A stretch of 64,000 nt of DNA from Prochilodus magdalenae (taxonomy: Eukaryota > Chordata > Actinopteri > Characiformes > Prochilodontidae), in contig JAMWET010003461.1 of NCBI GenBank assembly GCA_024036415.1, positions 224,501-288,500 on the forward strand. Direction: 5' to 3'. Below are positions 12,231-24,000 of this stretch, piece by piece (the stretch's first letter is position 1; every line of letters begins with the position of its first letter). A program made the position numbers and the translations under genes. The notes under the pieces were generated by a model. It was not told the DNA's origin. It did no database searches and saw nothing but the letters and a program-made list of their open reading frames with translations.

Positions 12231-12733
12231 TGTAACGCACTCAGTAGTTGGGTGAAGGCTCCCGGGGAGGGAGATGCAACAGGGGGTCAGCTGCTTCCCC
12301 CAACCTCCATAAAGAAATCCAGACGAGACACAGCCGTTCAATATTGACTATATTTCAGTAAATGCTAGTGTCCTGCTTCTGGGGTTACCCTTCCACCTCA
12401 GACTGCCCGAACTCCAGCTCCCCTTTAGTCTGTTTTTTTTTTAAGCTCCTGGTACTCACACTCACACCATGAAGTGTTGCCACTTTCTGGCTGTTGTCTC
12501 GATCTAGACCCTTTTGATTCTGGTTTACTCTTTTGTCTTTGCCCCCTGGTTTTGTATGATCTGACTGCGTTTTGGTTTTGACTCTGGGTTGTCCTTTTGG
12601 TTTTGTGACTCCGTCTGCTCCCTTTGGTGTGATTGCCTGTATTCTCTTGTTTGGCTGCACTGCTAACTTCTTAATAAACCCATGCTTTGCCTTCAGCTCA
12701 GCACACGTCAACCAAAGTTTGTTCAACATTACA
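12231..12733 (+). mobile_element. Probable Gypsy-type LTR (solo or fragment)
   Basis: The segment begins TGTAACGC and ends CATTACA, giving the TG...CA boundaries and short inverted ends (TGTAA/TTACA) of a retroelement LTR. A TATA-like word TATATT lies at 12349-12354, and a polyadenylation signal AATAAA at 12673-12678, 55 bp from the 3' edge, the normal U3-R-U5 order for the plus strand. The length, 503 bp, equals that of the better-supported LTR at 25483. The flanking pentamers GTTAC and GCTAG match at only three of five positions, so a target duplication is not proven. No internal retroelement genes lie next to it. The long minus-strand open frame across it is not considered a gene. Confidence 0.55.
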
Positions 12734-14096
12734 GCTAGCAGCAAACTCTGTAAAAATAAGTGAACCCTCTACATCAGAGACATTATAAAGGAGGATGTTT
12801 ATATTTAGATAGGATTTGTACATTCCTCCAATTCCAGAAACAGATCAAGACTTAAAGCACGTTTGAAGAATCTGACCTTTAATCTCAGATGGAAATTGCT
12901 GTTCATCGATTAGCATTCCATTCTTTGGGTCACTGCTGGTGACACATTGATCACCGGCAATTACTGACAGTTATTTTCAAGAGAACACTTCTCTTGAGTA
13001 GGTGGACATTGATTGTTGAGATGGTTTGCTCTTGTTTAAGAAAGGCCTCGTGGGACAGGGGGAAAATTCAATCTGTGCATGACTGAAGTGGCTCCATTTC
13101 TGCTTAAACTCTTTTTGCATCCAGGTTACTGAATATGTGGCGGCCTTCATGAGCACACGGAAAAGATTTCTAACTGCCACCCGGAGTGAAAGGCTTTCTG
13201 TTTTTATGCCTTTCCGATTTGATGTACAGTGGCTTTCTCCGACCTCTATTCATCATTGTGTTTTTCTCATGCCATCCAGTCCCTCCCCACCGACAGAAGA
13301 TGAGGGTCGAAATGCATCCACATCGATACTCTGCATACAAAGCACCACTCTAAAGTGTTAGCCTGTCTGCAACCCTTCGGTTCCATTTAGTGATGCTAAC
13401 TACAACTCCCACTAGATTATCTGTCAGCCACACCATGGCTAGGGTCTTCACTTTGCCTCTTTCACTTAAAGACTTTTGATGGCGACAGGAACAGGATAAG
13501 CTGGATAGCTTTCAAGTCCACCAGTGACTTTCTGTGGACTTCCTCTCCTCTGTGATCCCAGTGGCAGATCAGAAGACCTTGACTACATGTACAGATTTTG
13601 AATAGCGCAGTTTCTTGTCTCAAGATGCTACATTAGCAGTTTTCTGGCTGAACATGCATGGGATGAGTAAATGAACAAGAGCGAGTGTGATGTCATCTTC
13701 TTCTTGAATTTCTGTAACTGAGATTGATATATTGTTGACTTACATGTTTCAATAATGGAGCAAATATATGACCTGTGGTCCAGCTTTTATCGTGGGAGGA
13801 GCAAGCCTGTTCTCTCGCCAGCTTTTTTTTTTCTTGTTAACGTGAGCCTTAACAAATGAAGGCAAAGGGAATGGATTCATGCAGAGACAGACCGTGCACA
13901 GCAGGTCCAAAATAAAAGTAAAAATGTGCAGGTGGGTTAAACTGAGTACATTTCCATTTCCTTCCCAAACAGGTACAAGCAACAGCATGTACCTTTACAC
14001 TTGCTACTTAGTACAGGAAGACCTAGCTAACTAGCAGGGTGTTGGGGGAGTCAAGCAATGGATCATAATTAATGATCAAGCTCAGCTTAGCCTAGC
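12734..14096. other. Non-coding stretch
   Basis: No gene or known repeat is recognised. The short open frames near 12977-13361 on both strands have no family resemblance. Confidence 0.45.
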
Positions 14097-14288
14097 AAGT
14101 ACTGACATTTCTCCACCTTCCCATCTCTAGTGTAAAGAAATCTACTCCCTGCTTAAGGTGAGGCAAACCTGGTTAACATTTCACCAATGACTATGAGAAA
14201 GAAATGCAAGACCCCAGAACATAATTTGTTTCAAGATGTGAAATCTTGTAAAGAACTTGGATTAGCGTAGCACAAATTACTGTAATTT
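14097..14288. repeat. Segment B, donor copy of a 192-bp duplication
   Basis: This 192-bp segment, starting AAGTACTGACATTTCTCC and ending ATTACTGTAATTT, recurs at 16284-16475 with three single-base differences seen by eye. The copy at 16284 sits inside a second duplication, so this location is the likely source. It has no coding potential. Confidence 0.92.
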
Positions 14289-16158
14289 GTGGTGTATTGT
14301 AGTTGAAGGTTTGAAGGTGAGTTGTGGTATGAGATGCCCAGTAGGGGGTGCTGTTCTAAAAAAACATGTGTTGCCGTGATTGAAACGAAAAGATATCAAG
14401 CAAAAAGAGGGTTAACATAATGTTGGTGGCAAAGAAAATAAAGTTGGACAAAACTAGCCTACTGAGCCTACTGAGGGTACCACACTGCTAGCCTATTTAG
14501 GTCTTCCATGCCAATCTTGCTCATCAGCCACTGTAAGGGTGTGTTCAGATGTGGCAGGTTTGGTTTGTTTAAAGTGACCTTTGACGCGACTGCTATGTTA
14601 GTGCACCGAATAAGCAGACACACTGAGCAGGTTGATCCCAGTTTACTTCAAAACAAACTAACCAATAAACCCTAAACAGACCAAAGACAGAACAAACTCT
14701 CTTCTAAAGTACTTTGTGAAAAAGTGTCTGATCAAAACAGCAGAAAAGCGTGTCATTATAAAGTCATTATAAGTCATTATAAAACACTCAATATGCACAG
14801 TGTACTGCATACATAAATCATATTATTCATTAATGTGCCAAGGATTCTCTGTTTTGTAAAAGCAGTAAACCACTCAAAGCTGTCAGTTTCACTGTGCTCT
14901 GCATTGTGTAAACCATGGTAAACCAGGGAGTTTTGTGGCTTATCGGTCCAAAACTACACATAAATAAAACCAATGAACCCAACAGAGATTTAGAAAGGTC
15001 AGTGGATGTATGACTTTTATTGTATATGCTATGCAAACCAGAACTAAAATGCAACAATGTGCTATTTTCTTAGGTTCTATTCCAATAGAATATAGAATCG
15101 CAGCTCATACTAAACTTTACTTTGACTTGGTTTTATCTACAAAATCGTATCATGAGGTCTTTTAGATCCTTCAAAATGGTCAAACTATATTTAAGGAGGT
15201 TGAATAGTTGAAGGTTTCCTCCAGTTCCACAAAAAACTGGATGCGTGTAGCCTATTGCACATGGAGGATTATAATTGTATCCTATTGCGTATAGAAAGTC
15301 TTAGGCAATTTGTTGTTAGGTACAGTTCTCTGCCTGTCTTTGGACTTCTTGTCGCATCTAATCAGTCTAGCGTGAGATGTGACCTTGCTTCCCTGCTTGC
15401 AGTAAAGAAAACAGTCAGGGCAGATTTCCCCAGACATGCTGCTGCTTTTCTGCCAAGCTTTTAACAAGAACCATCATTGTGTATATGCAGATGAGCCTGT
15501 GTTATGCAATACAGAGGCAAGCACAGACACAGCATTACCCAGCTGTGTGTAGAATATATTATTACTGTATCAAAGTGTTTCCAGTCAAACTTTCTCCCAT
15601 TTATAACACTGAACATATGTTGGTTTGACTGGGAGCAAAGTGTGCTGCAGATGCGCTTTCCAACATGGGAACAGCATCATGCTTCACTAAGTAGAATATG
15701 ATGGAAGGACATCTGCTTTGTCTGAGCCATGTGGACGGTAAAGACTTACAGACGGAACATCTGGACCAAATATGCAATAAAGTGCTAAATACTGTATTAC
15801 ATCAGACAATACTGCTTCAGGCTGGTTAATTGATACTTATGTCTGTGAATGAATGTAAGGCAAGCTTCATAAATCTGTCCACAGTGCCTCTTTTTGCGTA
15901 GTATTGGTTAAGTTGGTGTATTATTCATGTGGAAAAACCAATCCTAAAATGCTTATTTGCAATATACCGGATAGAATAATAGACCAATTATTGTAGTGCC
16001 TTTCATGCATTGATAGCTTTCCATTGGCTGGACTTGCATTCACTAGACAATGTGTTGCATGCACACAGAATAAACTGACATTTATATTTAAGGGTGGGGT
16101 TCTGTTTGCATTTGTACCTATACAGATACTGGCACCTAGCATTTAGTACTGGGACCCA
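14289..16158. other. Non-coding stretch
   Basis: No gene is recognised. It contains a short direct repeat of GTCATTATAA (about 14752-14782). Otherwise it is ordinary AT-rich DNA. Confidence 0.45.
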
Positions 16159-16285
16159 ACAGTACTTCTCTTGTACTTACACTCTCTGTAATAACAAATC
16201 AAAGAATTTCAGTTGTGGCAAAATACATGTCCAAATATCTCAATTTCAATACAGCTGCACCCACGAGGAACCATTTAAATAAAAA
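16159..16285. repeat. Segment A, left copy of a 127-bp direct repeat
   Basis: This 127-bp segment, from ACAGTAC to CATTTAAATAAAAA, is repeated at 16476-16602 with one difference seen (T at 16166 against A at 16483). The two copies flank segment B exactly. Confidence 0.95.
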
Positions 16286-16475
16286 GTACTGACATTTCTC
16301 CACCTTCCCATCTCTAGTGTAGAGAAATCTACTCCCTGCTTCAGGTGAGGCAAACCTGGTTAACATTTCACCAATGACTATGAGAAAGAAATGCAAGACC
16401 CCAGAACATAATTTGTTTCAAGATGTGGAATCTTGTAAAGAACTTGGATTAGCGTAGCACAAATTACTGTAATTT
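16284..16475. repeat. Segment B, inserted copy
   Basis: A 192-bp copy of 14097-14288 in the same orientation. It overlaps the end of the left A copy by two bases (AA), which is the only junction microhomology, and it abuts the right A copy with no extra bases. Three mismatches to the source are visible. No terminal inverted repeats or poly-A tail mark it as a transposon. Confidence 0.93.
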
Positions 16476-16602
16476 ACAGTACATCTCTTGTACTTACACT
16501 CTCTGTAATAACAAATCAAAGAATTTCAGTTGTGGCAAAATACATGTCCAAATATCTCAATTTCAATACAGCTGCACCCACGAGGAACCATTTAAATAAA
16601 AA
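16476..16602. repeat. Segment A, right copy of a 127-bp direct repeat
   Basis: Second copy of 16159-16285. A 127-bp duplication is far too long for the target-site duplication of any known vertebrate transposon. Confidence 0.95.
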
Positions 16603-19129
16603 CCTGATGCTCATGAATGACAGTAATTCAGCTGTAACAAATATAAACTGTCCTTAATGCAGTTCCAACTAAAGCCCTCATGGTGACTAAATAGATAAGA
16701 TATGTTTTCAAAGTTAGGATGTTTCTGTAATAAGGTACCTGCAGTACAAAAAAAGATTCCTTCATTCCTGTAGGGATGAGACTAGATCATAGTATTAGGC
16801 AGCCATGAGTGACCTTAGCTCAAAAGAAACAAACTGAGTTGAGCTGAACATAAGGCATAAAGAGACTAAAGCTTTTCACCATCCTTAACACCCTGCTAAC
16901 AAGGCACCTGGATTTGTCTCTCTGTTTATTGGCTGCCTATTTTATTTGATACTCACATGCTTCCCCTCTTCCCCCATCTTCTAACAGGCGGCCCTTGTGC
17001 TGAGTCCTTACCCACTGTGAACTTACAAGTATTAACACACCATGAATGATGAAATTGTTTGAAATGCTAAAGATGAGGAGACTGGGCTGGAGGTAACCCA
17101 GCATCACTGCTCATGTTTCTTTCAATTAATCACCTTCTATTTAAAACACGCACTCAGAGAGTTCACGTCTTGTAGCACGCTATGATCCTCACAAGCATAA
17201 CTTTTCTGTTAATATTTCAGCATTTGAAAGTTTATTATTTATTATTGGTCATGCTTGTTTCCCCTGCTAAGTGTTTTGCTGACTTGAACTATATTATAAA
17301 AGCTTATCTATAAGTTAATCTATATCAGGTCTTAGGCTTACTGTAAATACAGTGGCAGATCTAATAAACCTTAGATGTTTTGCGATTTATGCTCTGCCAG
17401 TATTAAGTTTAACGTGAGTGAGGGAACTGAAAGTAAATGCCCGCACACGTTCACTTCAGCTTTCTTCAGCGTGACTCAGTCTGCAGTAAAACCACCACTA
17501 AAGTGACTGCATTACCTAAGCAGCTAGAACTAACCTGGAGATTCAGTTTTTCTGATCCCTGTCTACGGCCGAAATAGAGGATCAGAAAATGTACACGTAG
17601 TGTTTCAGAGTAAACTGTCAATGTTAATAGTTAATGTTAAAAGTTACAACTTTATCAAACCATGAAGCAAATGAACAGGGAACATATCTCGATTTCTTTT
17701 TCCTAATGTGCTTTGTAATTTATGTGAATCTCTCTCTACATGCAGCCAGCACAGTTCAGAGGGAATTAACGACTTTGTGCCCATAAATAACAGAAAAACG
17801 GAAAGTGGTTCTCAAATTATGAAGCAATCAAGAGGCAGAAGGATAAAACAACCAACAGACGGGGAGTGACCAGGCAATCCCTCAAATGTTCTGCATTTTG
17901 TTGATAACAGACTTTCTGAGCCCAGACCAGTCAGGAAGCATTTAATCCAGGGAAGACTTCTCAGCCAACAGAAAGAAAAAAAGAGAAAAAGAAGCCAGAC
18001 TGCACAGCTTGCATGACCCAGAGCACCTGGAATTTCAGAGCAGGGCCACAGTGATCTGCTGACGAGAGCAGAAGAGAGGGATGTTACAGGCATACTGTGT
18101 CCCTTTTGTTTACATCAGCTTTATGTAATTTATGCATTTATCCCTAAAGTCGTGGACAATTACACTCTATTTAGCTTGTTTCATCAGGAGGGAAATTGTG
18201 TTTCATGGTGGTACTACTGACAAACAGCGATAATAATAATGTAAACAAAGTGAATGCAGGCTTCAGTTTACTAAATGTTAGTTCCTGGATGAAAAGCACA
18301 GAGCGTGTTACAGTGTGTCCTTCAAATACCAATCAGGAATTGATGCAGGTGGTCAGTCAGGGTTATCATATTACCTCTTCTGTATTATTATAGCTGATTG
18401 TTTATGTTTACAGAAATTCAACCTTAGTTGATCTGGAAGAATGGTCACAAGCAGGGAAGGCGGTGTCCACGGGTACTTGAATGCACACTTAGCCGTTCAA
18501 ATAAACAACTATTCAGGTATTCATTCAGTTTCCTTCCAAAATACACAGACTAGCAGTCCAATGAAACACTGCTTATGTGCTTTAACACGACAGTAAACAC
18601 ATTTGCTTGCATTAGCATGTATATCACACTGTGCTGCTCCAAAACGTGATGCATAAACACGGTCATTGTCGAGGATGTGCTTGAGAAAGACAAAATCACT
18701 AACTATTTTGATGGTTGAATAAACTTTCAATTATTAAAATGAATCATCAGCTATTTGGATTATGAATCAAACAATTACTTGAGTTACATAAATGGCAGGA
18801 AAGTAGTATGATTACACTTTTACACACCAATACATTAAAATATCTACATTTAAGCCATCCATGCTTTAACACCATCAGATTGGAGCTGCCACTACAATGT
18901 AAAAACACAAAACACACTCTACAGCCCGTCTTACTTAGTCTATTCTGGGTTACTGTAGAAACACTTCTCCCCACGTAAATATTGAAGACTCTTTCCAAGC
19001 TAACAAAAACACAGTGATTCATAGTTACAGGTGATTCACTAATGAAAACATGGTTTTGCACTGATGGTTATCTGTGTCACCGTTACAGACAAACACAATC
19101 TAACTAAACTAATAACACACAACAGTTGT
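16603..19129. other. Non-coding stretch
   Basis: No gene is recognised. The open frame of 93 codons on the minus strand at 17812-18093 and that of 104 codons at 18747-19061 have no recognisable domain or splice context. Confidence 0.45.
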
Positions 19130-19850
19130 ACTTTGTGTTTTATTGAGCACCTTAAGTTAAACATCCACAGCGCAGGCTGGAAAAGTAATTGAACCCCTGA
19201 ATTTAATAACCTGTAATTCTGTTTCAGCAGCAATCACCTTCACCAAACCAGACCATCCCTCCCTGCAAACCTATTTCAGTTCATCATGTCTGGGATTCCT
19301 TTCCTGCACAGCACTCTTCAGGTCATCCCACAGTATCTCGGTAGAATGAAAGTCAGGACTCTGATTTGGGCGTTCCAAAACCCAAATCATTCTTATCAAC
19401 AATATTTAGTTGATTTACTTATGTGCTTTGGGTTATCTTGTAGCATCACCTTGTTTCTCCCTCCACACTGCTTCGTGACTGGGGTGAGGTTTTGGTGTTG
19501 GTGTGCCGTCTCCTTTTTACTCTGAACATGTTGTTGTGCATTTGTGATAAATAAAAGTTTCACTTTCGTTTCATATCTATATGGAATATGTTTCAGAAGC
19601 ACTGGACAACATTCAGGTGGTCTTGGGCAAACTAGAGATGGACCACATCGTTGGGTGTATTTCCATTAACACGCTTGTAGTTCAGGTTATTTCTAATAGT
19701 GGACACATAAACAAAGGTATCTGCAATCTGTAGATTCTATTGTAGGTCTTTTGCTGTTAACCTTGTGTTCCTTCTCAACTCTTTCACGATTTTGCTTTGT
19801 ACTCTTGGAGTGATCTTAACAGGATATCCAGTCCCCTAGGGAAAGTAATA
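19130..19850 (-). mobile_element. Decayed Tc1-like DNA transposon
   Basis: The minus strand encodes pieces of a Tc1-family transposase. A stretch reading ETKVKLLF then KKETAHQHQNLTPV and CGG is followed directly by LQDNPKHISKSTK. In an intact family member the first block surrounds the DETK catalytic motif, and the last (QDNDPKHTSKST) carries the second catalytic Asp. Here the Asp of DETK has become Tyr, one Asp of the second block is lost, and a large internal piece between GG and LQDN is deleted. Upstream minus-strand sequence (19620-19850) matches the N-terminal, DNA-binding half. The element cannot encode active transposase. Confidence 0.82.
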
Positions 19851-20024
19851 AAGCCCAAAACTATTCCAATTTGAGGACAGTATGTCTAACTATAGATTAA
19901 ATGCTTTTGTAGCCTAGTCTCTAAAACAGCCTAGTCTCTATAACATGTGTTTACATTAAAGTTAACAAACTGGGGCTGTATCAGTAGAGACGAGCGTTGC
20001 TGGTTCAACCTACAGTTTAACCTG

Positions 20025-20571
20025 AAGTCCTGAAGTTTGCAGAAGATACGACAGTCAATGTTCTTATCCAGGACAATGATAAGTCTGCCTACATATGGAT
20101 GGTTGATCAGGTAGTCCTCTGGAGCAACTAGAAAAACCTGGAGCTGAACACAGTAAAACAGTGGAGATGACAGTGGACTTCAGGAGAAGCCCCCCAGCAT
20201 TTCCAGCGCTCAGCATCCTGGACAAAACTGTAATGGCTGTGGAGTCTCACAAGTTCCTGGGTACAACAATCACCAAGAACCTGGAGTGGGACTGCAACAT
20301 CCTCAAGAAAGCCCAGCAGAGAATGTACTTCCTGCATCAGCTGAGGAAGTTCCACTTGTCCCAGGAGCTGATGGTACAGTTCTACACCGCCACTATAGAA
20401 TCTATCACCACGTCCATCACAGTGTGGGGCCCCCAAAGAGGACACTCACAGACTGCAGCGCATCATCAGGTCTGCAGAGAAGACCATCATCATCAGCATC
20501 ATCACTGATCCATGACACCCTGGCCATCACCTGTTCCAGATAATGATCAAGACAAATCAAGCTAATTGTGT

Positions 20572-20617
<46 letters not shown>

Positions 20618-20625
20618 ATGCGAGT

Positions 20626-20668
<43 letters not shown>

Positions 20669-20760
20669 TACTGTGTGAAATGTCACTCTCTGTGCACCAA
20701 AGACAAATTTCTTGTATGTGTGAACTTAATTGGCAAATAGATGATTCTGATTCTGAACCC
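20025..20760 (+). mobile_element. L2/CR1-clade LINE fragment (3' part of ORF2)
   Basis: Starting near 20033 the plus strand reads KFAEDTTV, the reverse-transcriptase catalytic box, normally Y/FADD. After a few breaks, 20161-20400 gives TVDFRRSPP, ESHKFLGTTITKNLEW, KKAQQRMYFLHQLRKF and YTATIESITTSITVWGP, the usual order for the RT C-terminal part of fish L2 elements. The 3' region has the typical non-coding end and a (TTCTGA)2 tail at 20745-20756. The 5' truncation is normal for a LINE. The first Asp of the catalytic pair is changed to Glu and there are stops, so it is dead. A GT microsatellite has expanded inside its 3' UTR. Confidence 0.85.
20567..20665. repeat. Interrupted (GT)n microsatellite
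   Basis: About 100 bp of TG repeats, broken by GCATGCGAG and a few CTG units. It lies within the 3' untranslated end of the LINE fragment. The cysteine/valine-rich open frames here are artefacts. Confidence 0.95.
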
Positions 20761-20795
20761 CTACATTACAGATATTAGCCTGTGGGGGGGTGGTG

Positions 20796-21018
20796 TTCAC
20801 TGCTGGGGGCCTAAAAGCTGTGAAAGTAGCCAATCACAGGTTCACTCCTGTCTCCCGTCCCCTGCCCCTCATTTACAGCCAGCAGGATTCCAATTTGTGC
20901 TTTGTTGCCCCTGAATAGAACTCCCTGATTAAAAATACATTAATAGAGAGAATGAAATAAATAGATGGTTAAATCTAAAGTAACTGTTTTGAGGATGTGT
21001 AGTGAGTAAAAAGTATTT
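20796..21018 (+). repeat. Dispersed repeat, copy 1 (inverted relative at 37845)
   Basis: Blocks TTCACTGCTGGGG, AAAGTAGCCAATC, CAGGTTCACTCC, GGATTCCAATTTGTG and GTAGTGAGTAAAA occur here in order and again, reverse-complemented, at 37845-37995. The GAGTAAAAAGTAT end resembles the ends of fish hAT-type non-autonomous elements. No coding potential. Confidence 0.7.
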
Positions 21019-24000
21019 CCTGTAAACTTAGTGAGTAGAATTAAACGGTATTCGGTGACAAAAACACTCAAGTACAGATCTGTAAAAAACTACTGTAAAC
21101 TCAACAACAGTAAGTGCTGGTACTGTGTAATTTGCCATCTTTGCTGAACACACTGATTTAGCGACCTGATTTGTTACATCCAAACTGACAAAAGAATCAG
21201 AAAGAAGCCAACATCACACATGGTTTATTAATATGGAATTGATTACAATACACATCAAGCCAAGGTAGCAAACCACACCACAAGATCCTCTGTGTTCATG
21301 CGAAGCAGGAGTGTTTGTCTCTTCTGGCCTATTCTGACCAATGAGCACACTCGTGTGTGTGTAATTCTGTGCACTCTAGTCACTGTAGAGTTAAACTAAC
21401 TGAACCAAATGAACATACACCCTAGCTAGGTTTAAGAACATAGGAAGTCTGGTCTCAGGAAATCTGCTACACATTAATTCTAACATCCTTACCAAACCAA
21501 ATTTAGGAGTGATCTATTATGTTTAGAAACAACACCTCACAGCTTCCTGTCTAGAGCTAATCAACATTCACTGGAAGCACCTAGACCATTTGGGGCCTGA
21601 TTTCACACCTAACCATGAAGCCATTGTTGGAAGTGAATACAATGCCTATGCTGGCCTTTCAGTCACAAGGGGCCATTCTGCACTGTGTGTCTGACCTGTG
21701 GTCTGTCCCTTTGTGGTCTCTCACACCTGCAATTAAACATTTTCATCAATCTATGAGCTGGTGTATAGATTGTGAAGTTGCAGAAATACTATAAATATAG
21801 GGGTCATTTAGAGTTCATTTGGAGGAACACAGAGGAGTGGATAGGGGGATAAACCTAATCTGAAGTGAGCCTTGAATAATCTCTCAGCGATTTGCATGTA
21901 ATGTGTACTTTTATCATTATTATTTGTTCTTGCCGTATTACATATTCTGTATAGTCATGGCTATTGATTATTCCTATTACACAAGACTATCTATTATTTT
22001 ATTACATCTATTGAAATCTCTAAATCTCAAAACCATTAAGTCCATGTATCTGGTCACATAAAGCACAATTTATAATCATATAGAATTTAAAAACTACATT
22101 GTTATTTCCCATAGTCTTGCATGCAATTAGATGATTTATGAGTTTATATGAACCCTTATAAAAAATAACAGTACCCAATAAAGGTTTTACCTTCTCCACA
22201 CAGGAGCTTTACCAGTCGTGGATAGAAACGCACAGTTTTTGTTGCAAGACTGAATCTTAGTTATGATTGTAAAACAATCCATCATAACAGCTTTTGCTAA
22301 CAATGAATTAAAAAACTTTGTCTTATTTAAGATCTACCTGCTTTGTCTTTGCCTGTGCTGTGGCGGAGGATATCGTCAGGCCTTTCTCTTTCTCTCTCTC
22401 TTGTTTTGCATGTGTAGTGTTGTTTTGCTGCTTTGCTTTGCTGATCAATACAGTTTTCCAGTGCTTTCATCTTAGTTAAGCCTTTCTGTGTGAGAATGCA
22501 TGTTTATGCAGATGTGCTGACATGATGAGCTGTTTTGTCTTCTTGCTAGTATTTCATCCAGCACTTTCATCCTTTCCTTCATTACTTTCCCTTTTAATAT
22601 TCCCACAATACTGAAACGTGATTGTTGTATTAAATTTTAGGAGCATTTCTATCACATTGCTCCAGATTACTCCAAATGTATCATCTGGGTCAAATGTAGA
22701 TGAGCTGTGGTAAATTACTCAGCACTAGCTCAGAGAAACTGCACCAAAGTTAAAATAGGACTACTAAATGGAAGCATAGCACTGAAGCATTGAAAGCTAA
22801 AACCTGTACCTCAAGCAAACTAAAAAGTCAATGTGAAAACATACCTGGAAATAACCTAATTGGAGAAATGTTTAGAGTTTTGATATTTCATACCAACATT
22901 TGATGGTGTATGTATTCTCATTTCTACTATAACCCTGCAATACTTTGTTAGAGCTCCTGGGTCTTTAATCCCCACATGACAAAAGTATACTCCAATTTGT
23001 TACTTTGTCCACTCTGTTCTTATTGGTCTTTTCCACTCCTACAGGCAATTAATGAGGATATGTTTTACAAGATGATGTCACCTTGTTATAGAGAAAGAGG
23101 CTGGAATTTCAAGTATCTGTTTTAGGCAGCTAAGAAAAAAAATCTCTCCAGCATATACTTTAGACTTGCAGAACATTTACATGCACATGCTACATGCTAC
23201 ACTAAAGTATAATAAGGCACAGAAATTAAAATGCACAGGAGCTTAACTGGTCAGTGAGTAAATTAGATGGATGTCAGAATGTTGATAAGTAAGAGTACAG
23301 TATATAGTTTCAGTAATATCTGGGTTAAATATCAATTTTCCAGAATAGGCTTTAATACAAAGTAAAATTGAGTATTTTCCATCCCTTGTTAACAGAGGGA
23401 GAGATTCGAATCCAAAGCAAAGATTACTGGCAGAAAAAGTCTTATTATTTAGTTCTTGCTTGTTCTCGTTTGTTTTCAAAGACTGGAATACCACCTGAGA
23501 TGAACAAATGATTAACAGTTACAATTATCTTTTGCATTAAATTAATTTATTTTGTCTGATTTATTTCTAATTTACATGCAATTGACTATGTAAACACAAT
23601 AACTAAGTACAAAGGTGCTGATCATTTCAAACTTTTAGAGAAGCAAATTACAAATAAAACACCATATCGATTGACCAGCAAAGCACTGACCTGTTTCTCA
23701 ATGGAAAAACCCAAACAAAACTTCTTTACCCCTTTTTACAGAGCGTATCTGCTTGTAGATTAGATAGCATGTAGAATATCTGAATTTGGAAAAGTCTTTT
23801 TAAAGTGTAAAGTCTTTTGGTGTCCCACTGAGGTTTCCTGCAACCCCCATCTCCACTTTGCAGTCTTCGCCAAGAGGGCTTTATGCCATAATAAATATGA
23901 GATCCACAGTGTGAGCTCAGTCCATTACGATCACTAGCATGCTCCCAATGTGTTTTACCTCCTCGCTAATTAGCTTCCACTGAGTTGCGATAACAGCAAG

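Noticed and set aside
12385..12744. 119-codon basic, Lys/Gln-rich minus-strand frame
   Set aside because: It lies antisense within the LTR-like unit at 12231-12733; composition comes from the pyrimidine-rich U3/R strand.
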